Assembly: GCF_916618895.1 (NCBI RefSeq)
Contig: NZ_OU745391.1
Span: forward strand, 1,736,001-1,800,000
DNA length: 64,000 nt
From: Pseudoclavibacter sp. Marseille-Q3772
GTDB taxonomy: Bacteria > Actinomycetota > Actinomycetes > Actinomycetales > Microbacteriaceae
Direction: 5' to 3'
In this document: positions 59,920 to 64,000 of the stretch, piece by piece
Position numbering within the stretch: the stretch's first letter is position 1
How the letters are laid out: each line of letters opens with the position of its first letter
Notes under the pieces: generated by a model
Databases searched by the model: none
Told to the model about the DNA's origin: nothing
The model's input: only the letters and a program-made list of their open reading frames with translations
Position numbers and translations under genes: made by a program

Positions 59920-61571
59920 GCGCCAACGAGTCTGGCGACGCTGCGTCAAAGCTGGTGATTCGTGACGCCACCGCAGCCGATATGCCCCAGCTGCTCGAGC
60001 TTGACTGCGCGGTTTTCCCGCAAGACTCGTGGACCGACGGTATCTACACGGCAGAACTCAACAGCCCACACACCCGGTATTGGGTACTCAGCGACCACGA
60101 GACGATTCACGGCGTACTCGGAGTACAGGCCGCGCGTGGCGCCGGCGAAGCCGATGTACAAACCTTGGCAATTGCACCGAAGATGCGCCGGCAGGGTTGG
60201 GCGCGCAAGTTACTGACCCTGGGGATGCGCTGGGCGCGCGAACGCGGTGCACAACTCATTTTCCTGGAAGTGCGCGAATCGGGTCAGACCGCGCAAGCCC
60301 TCTACCAAAGCATTGGATTCACCGAGATCGGTCGTCGCCCCGGCTACTACCCGGGAGGTAAGGAAGCGGCAATTGTGATGCGTGCAGATATTGAACACTC
60401 GCTCGAAACGATCGGGGCTACACCCACCGACACGAACGCAGCCGAGTCGCCTGACCGCATCCGCGAACCACTCGTGCTTGGCATTGAAACCAGCTGCGAT
60501 GAAACCGGCGTCGGTATTGTGCGCGGACAGACCCTGCTCACCAACACCGTCGCTTCTTCAATGGATGAACACGCCAAATACGGCGGTGTTGTGCCAGAAG
60601 TCGCCGCACGCGCCCACGCCGACGCCATCGTGCCGGTGCTGCAGCAGGCGCTGAGCGAAGCGAACGTGCAGCTGGATGACCTCGACGCTATCGCCGTCAC
60701 CGCAGGTCCCGGGCTTGCTGGCGCGCTTATGGTCGGCGTCGGGGCGGCGAAAGCGCTCGCCCAGGCAACTGGCAAACCGCTCTACGGTGTCAACCACCTC
60801 GTCGGACACGTCGCCGCCGATTTGCTGCGTGAGGACGCAGCTCCCATCGAGTTCCCAGCAATCGCCCTGCTGGTGTCCGGGGGACACACCTCCCTAATTC
60901 GGGTGAATAACCTGACCGGTGACTCCGAGATGCTCGGCGAAACCATCGATGACGCCGCCGGCGAAGCATTCGACAAAATCGCCCGAGTGCTCGGTCTGCC
61001 GTACCCCGGTGGGCCACATATCGACCGGGTCGCTACCGAAGGTAACCCCAAAGCGTTCCGCTTCCCGCGTGGCCTGAGTCGCGCATCCGACCACGCCCGA
61101 GGACACCGCTATAACTTCTCGTTCTCCGGCGTGAAAACCTCCGTGGCACGCATCGTCGAAGGGTTCCAGGATGCGGGGGAGACCGTTCCCGTCGCGGACA
61201 TCGCCGCATCCTTCCGCGAGGCGGTCGTTGACGTACTGCTGACCAAAGCGCTCGCGGCCTGCGCCGACTTCGGAATCCCGAGGCTCCTGGTGGGCGGGGG
61301 AGTCGCCGCAAACGGACGCTTGCGCGAGGTAGCTGCCGAACGAACCGCCGCCGCCGGAGTCTCCCTGCACATCCCGCCACTGAGCCTGTGTACCGATAAC
61401 GGCGCCATGATTGCCGCGCTCGGCTCCGAGATCGTTCGCGCGGGGCATGCGCCGTCATCCCCGAGTTTTCCCGCAGACTCAACCTTGCCGATGACGTCAG
61501 CCGCAATCTCAGCAAGCGAAACATCCGACCTTTACTATGGTGCCAACACGGTAAACCAGGGGGACCGATGA
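59916..61571 (+). CDS. tsaD: RimI-TsaD fusion: ribosomal S18 N-acetyltransferase plus t6A synthase
   Basis: 551 residues in one frame. Residues 12-160 are a GNAT acetyltransferase like RimI (acetyl-CoA loop [10 protein letters not shown] at 91-100, [15 protein letters not shown] at 121-135). After a 25-residue polar linker, residues 186-520 are TsaD, the threonylcarbamoyl transferase. They carry [14 protein letters not shown], metal-binding His294 and His298 in NHLVGH, SGGHTSL, and [10 protein letters not shown]. The two activities are usually separate genes that sit side by side. A GTG start at 59916 overlaps tsaB by four bases. I find no stop or frameshift at the linker, so this is a true fusion in this sequence. 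Confidence 0.93.
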   Translation: MSANESGDAASKLVIRDATAADMPQLLELDCAVFPQDSWTDGIYTAELNSPHTRYWVLSDHETIHGVLGVQAARGAGEADVQTLAIAPKMRRQGWARKLLTLGMRWARERGAQLIFLEVRESGQTAQALYQSIGFTEIGRRPGYYPGGKEAAIVMRADIEHSLETIGATPTDTNAAESPDRIREPLVLGIETSCDETGVGIVRGQTLLTNTVASSMDEHAKYGGVVPEVAARAHADAIVPVLQQALSEANVQLDDLDAIAVTAGPGLAGALMVGVGAAKALAQATGKPLYGVNHLVGHVAADLLREDAAPIEFPAIALLVSGGHTSLIRVNNLTGDSEMLGETIDDAAGEAFDKIARVLGLPYPGGPHIDRVATEGNPKAFRFPRGLSRASDHARGHRYNFSFSGVKTSVARIVEGFQDAGETVPVADIAASFREAVVDVLLTKALAACADFGIPRLLVGGGVAANGRLREVAAERTAAAGVSLHIPPLSLCTDNGAMIAALGSEIVRAGHAPSSPSFPADSTLPMTSAAISASETSDLYYGANTVNQGDR

Positions 61572-62320
61572 ACGACAACGCCAAGCCCAACGAGCAGCAC
61601 CGCGAAGGCGAGGAACTCGCGCCAGCGGCAGGTGGCACGTTTGGTGTTACGAGCGATGAATCCGGCTACGGTACCGGCCCAACGACCGACGAGCTCGCGC
61701 GTGACCGCGCGCCTATGGTGGATGAGAGCGGTGCCAGCTATAGCGGTGCGAACTTCACCCCTGACAGCGAAGATTACGCAGCGGTACCGCGCGATTACTC
61801 GGAAGCGTCCGACGACAACCTGAGCGCTGACGAGTTCATCGACCCGAACGACGGTTATTCGTCGAGCAGCTACTCGAGCGGAAACTACTCGGGCGACAGT
61901 TACGAAGGTGGTAACTACGAAACCGCAGCCGACCCCTATGCTGCGCCCGCGCATCCCAACAGCCGCGGAGACCAAGTAGCGAACCCGCAGCTGGATGAGG
62001 CACGTAGGAACCACCCCGCCTACGGGCAGTTCAACAACGACTACGCACGGCAATCGAGCGCCAGCCCTGCGGGAAAAGCGGGGCAGAGCGGTAGCACGAT
62101 CGCATATGTGGCGCTTGCTTGTGCGATTCTCGGTTTGATTCTGCTGTGTATTCCTGGGATCGCGTGGATCTTCGGTGGTGTGCTCGGTGTTGCCGGTGTG
62201 GTTACCGGTTTCCTTGCCACCCGCGGAAAGCACCGAGAGTTCGGCTGGCTCGCCGTCGCCGGTGGCGGTATCGCAGTGGCGCTCGCGGTCGCAACCGCAA
62301 TCGTCGTGTACCTCGTGTAG
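61568..62320 (+). CDS. Membrane protein with disordered Ser/Tyr-rich N-terminus
   Basis: 250 residues. The first 180 are low-complexity and acidic, with Tyr/Ser/Gly-rich runs ([20 protein letters not shown]). Two or three hydrophobic helices follow: [37 protein letters not shown] and [20 protein letters not shown]. This resembles DUF4190-like tails. The ATG overlaps the tsaD stop by four bases, so it is in the same operon. No function recognised. Confidence 0.75.
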   Translation: MNDNAKPNEQHREGEELAPAAGGTFGVTSDESGYGTGPTTDELARDRAPMVDESGASYSGANFTPDSEDYAAVPRDYSEASDDNLSADEFIDPNDGYSSSSYSSGNYSGDSYEGGNYETAADPYAAPAHPNSRGDQVANPQLDEARRNHPAYGQFNNDYARQSSASPAGKAGQSGSTIAYVALACAILGLILLCIPGIAWIFGGVLGVAGVVTGFLATRGKHREFGWLAVAGGGIAVALAVATAIVVYLV

Positions 62321-62400
62321 GTCGTGTAGCTGGTGTAGCGGGACCTGTTTGCCGCGCGGCTGAGCCGTGTACTGTTGCGCGGTCTCCTAACGTTTCGTGG

Positions 62401-63609
62401 CTAGGCGCGGTCGGCGAGGATCGCGACCCGACGCTCATCCAAGCGTGTGCAAATCAGCGTGCCAGCCGCATCCCCACGCAACTGCAATTGGCGACGCAGG
62501 GTTTCTGGAACGATATCGACGCCGCGTTTTTTGATCTCGAGGCGGCCGATGCCGAGCTGCCGCAGCGTCTTTTTGAGGCTCGACACGTGCAGCGGCAGCA
62601 CCTCGCGAACCCGGAAGCGTGCCGTGAACGGGGATGTCGTGTCGCGGTCGGTGGTGATCCACGCGATGTCGTCGGCGATCATGTGGCCGCCGATGGCGCG
62701 CGCAGTATCGCCGATGAACCGGCCGCGGATAATCGCCGGATCGGGCTCGTGCAGCCAATCGCCCAACTCGCCCGTTGGCGCATCCTCGCTCGCCCGATCG
62801 GAAGCCGTGAGTTCATGCGCGCCGGGATGCGGGGTGCCGCTTGTCATGTTGATCACCAGCGCGCTTCGGGCCGCGTCGCGGCGGGCCGCGCCGAACCACA
62901 GTGCGCACTCGACCAGCTCGCCGCCGACCGAAAGCCACTGGGCCTCGCATCCGGATGGGATGAGCTCGTGCGGGAATGCTGGGCCGAGCTTGATGCCGCC
63001 CGCTTTTGCGCCCGAAGCGGCGGCGAACGCGAACTCGAGTGAGGGCTGCCAATCGTGCGGATCCGCCAGGCGAACCGTGTTACCGCCCGTTGCCGTACGC
63101 CGAGCAGGGTCGAGGAAGACGCCGTCGAACTCAGACAAATCGATCGATTCGGCCGGCGCGTGTCGAACCTGTGCGTTCGGGAACGGGGCGAGGTTGAACG
63201 TTGCCAGCGCAGCCGTGACCTCGTCGATTTCTACGGCCGTTACCTCGAACCCAAGCGACGCAAACGCGAGGGAGTCGGCGCCTAAACCGCATCCGAGGTC
63301 GGCGATGCGTGTGGCTTCGGCGTAGCGGAAGCGGCCGGCGTGATGAGCGGTTACTTCGAGGCGAGATGCCTGCGCGAGGCCGTCCTCGGTGAACAGCATG
63401 TGGTCGGCGAAGTCGCCAAATTTTGCGGCGGCGCGGCGGCGGAGCTTGAGCTGGGTGAGGATGACTGCGCTGGTGCGCGCGTCGGCACCTGCGCGACGGA
63501 GCGATGTGACCGCGCCGAGTGCATCCCGAACCGAGTCGAGCTGGGCGTGCTCGTCGAGCAGGCGCAGTGATTCGGGGGTGAGTAGGGCAGTGAGATCGTC
63601 GCGTTCCAC
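62401..63609 (-). CDS. SAM-dependent methyltransferase with THUMP-like domain
   Basis: 402 residues. A class I SAM motif ADLGCGLGADSLAFA begins near residue 103 and the catalytic DPARR is at residues 167-171. The C-terminal region (about 330-400), with RFRVREVLPLHVSSLKKTLR and KKRGVDIVPETLRRQ, matches the THUMP-like domain seen with this methyltransferase in actinobacteria. RNA base methylation is likely, substrate unknown. It is convergent with the preceding operon. Confidence 0.85.
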   Translation of the reverse strand: MERDDLTALLTPESLRLLDEHAQLDSVRDALGAVTSLRRAGADARTSAVILTQLKLRRRAAAKFGDFADHMLFTEDGLAQASRLEVTAHHAGRFRYAEATRIADLGCGLGADSLAFASLGFEVTAVEIDEVTAALATFNLAPFPNAQVRHAPAESIDLSEFDGVFLDPARRTATGGNTVRLADPHDWQPSLEFAFAAASGAKAGGIKLGPAFPHELIPSGCEAQWLSVGGELVECALWFGAARRDAARSALVINMTSGTPHPGAHELTASDRASEDAPTGELGDWLHEPDPAIIRGRFIGDTARAIGGHMIADDIAWITTDRDTTSPFTARFRVREVLPLHVSSLKKTLRQLGIGRLEIKKRGVDIVPETLRRQLQLRGDAAGTLICTRLDERRVAILADRA

Positions 63610-63684
63610 ACCACTACGCTAATGGCGTACGGGCTCCGGGGTGTTGAAGGTGGCGCGGTGTTGGCGGAACGCAATACACTCGTG

Positions 63685-63711
63685 TTAGCAAACTCAGGGT
63701 GAGAGTGCTAA
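63685..63711 (+). promoter_or_regulatory. CIRCE element (HrcA operator) upstream of groES
   Basis: TTAGCAAAC (63685-63693), nine-base spacer, GAGTGCTAA (63703-63711). The consensus is TTAGCACTC-N9-GAGTGCTAA, so 16 of 18 bases match, with both mismatches in the left arm. A -10-like TACACT sits at 63675-63680. HrcA is therefore the expected heat-shock regulator here. Confidence 0.85.
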
Positions 63712-63769
63712 CTTTTCAGTAGTCGGGCTCATGAGAGCCGGTGAACTTCAAACGAGAAAGGTCGTGTCG

Positions 63770-64000
63770 GTGAACATTCAGCCGCTCGAAGATCGCATTG
63801 TCATTCAGCAGGTTCAGGCCGAGCAGACCACGGCATCGGGCCTGGTTATTCCGGACACTGCGAAAGAGAAGCCGCAGGAAGGCGAAGTTGTCGCTGTTGG
63901 ACCGGGTCGCTTCGACGAAGAAGGCGATCGCATCCCGATGGACATCGCAGTGGGTGACAAGGTCATCTACTCGAAGTACGGTGGCACCGAGATCAAGACT
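63770..64000 (+). CDS. groES: Co-chaperonin GroES, truncated by the window end
   Basis: 77 codons visible, about three-quarters of the protein. [35 protein letters not shown] and [12 protein letters not shown] identify GroES, which caps GroEL. The GTG at 63770 has AAAGG eight bases upstream; a GTG at 63764 (VSVNIQ) is an alternative closer to family N-termini. Confidence 0.96.
   Translation, partial: MNIQPLEDRIVIQQVQAEQTTASGLVIPDTAKEKPQEGEVVAVGPGRFDEEGDRIPMDIAVGDKVIYSKYGGTEIKT

Noticed and set aside
1..64000. CRISPR array, prophage or toxin-antitoxin system
   Set aside because: No regularly spaced repeats, integrase, phage genes or paired small toxin genes were recognised.

Overview
The window is a high-GC chromosomal segment from an actinobacterium, most likely Microbacteriaceae. 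Gene order, GTG/TTG starts, leaderless promoters, and the absence of rpsN and rpsD from the ribosomal cluster point that way. There is no rRNA or tRNA in view, so the family assignment is inference. It is mostly core genome; no prophage, CRISPR array or transposase is visible.

Layout. Bases 1-12.8 kb hold small housekeeping and accessory genes: the start of a large Lhr-type helicase, a Nudix-like protein, an EVE-domain protein, an ornithine cyclodeaminase-family enzyme, a threonine aldolase, a SprT-like protease, a TPR protein, a spermidine-synthase-like methyltransferase, a fur-katA pair and a metallo-beta-lactamase-fold hydrolase. Two intergenic islands here carry four copies of a 72-73 bp inverted-repeat element. 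From 13.2 to 51 kb runs the transcription/translation core: rpoB-rpoC, rpsL-rpsG-fusA-tuf, then rpsJ through rplO, secY-adk, map, mdh, infA-rpmJ-rpsM-rpsK-rpoA-rplQ and truA. This block is interrupted by a membrane-anchored protein with a duplicated domain between tuf and rpsJ, and by two convergent APC-family permeases between adk and map. After 51 kb come rplM-rpsI-glmM, the opposing coaA, then glmS-acpS-alr-tsaE-tsaB-rimI/tsaD (amino sugar, acyl carrier, D-alanine and t6A tRNA modification), a membrane protein, an opposing THUMP-like methyltransferase, and finally the CIRCE-controlled start of groES.

Most notable observation: the alanine racemase gene encodes 621 residues instead of about 370 and reads as two Alr copies in tandem. 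The first copy keeps the PLP-lysine barrel but has a decayed C-terminal domain. The second has lost most of its barrel and its lysine but keeps an intact C-terminal domain with the catalytic tyrosine. Because the Alr active site normally forms across a dimer interface, this could be a single-chain pseudo-dimer with one composite active site. Other points are a RimI-TsaD fusion, hairpins at the sites where rpsN and rpsD usually lie, a DEVH-to-DDVH change in the Lhr Walker B motif, a Fur operator overlapping a leaderless fur promoter, and the dispersed 73-bp element.
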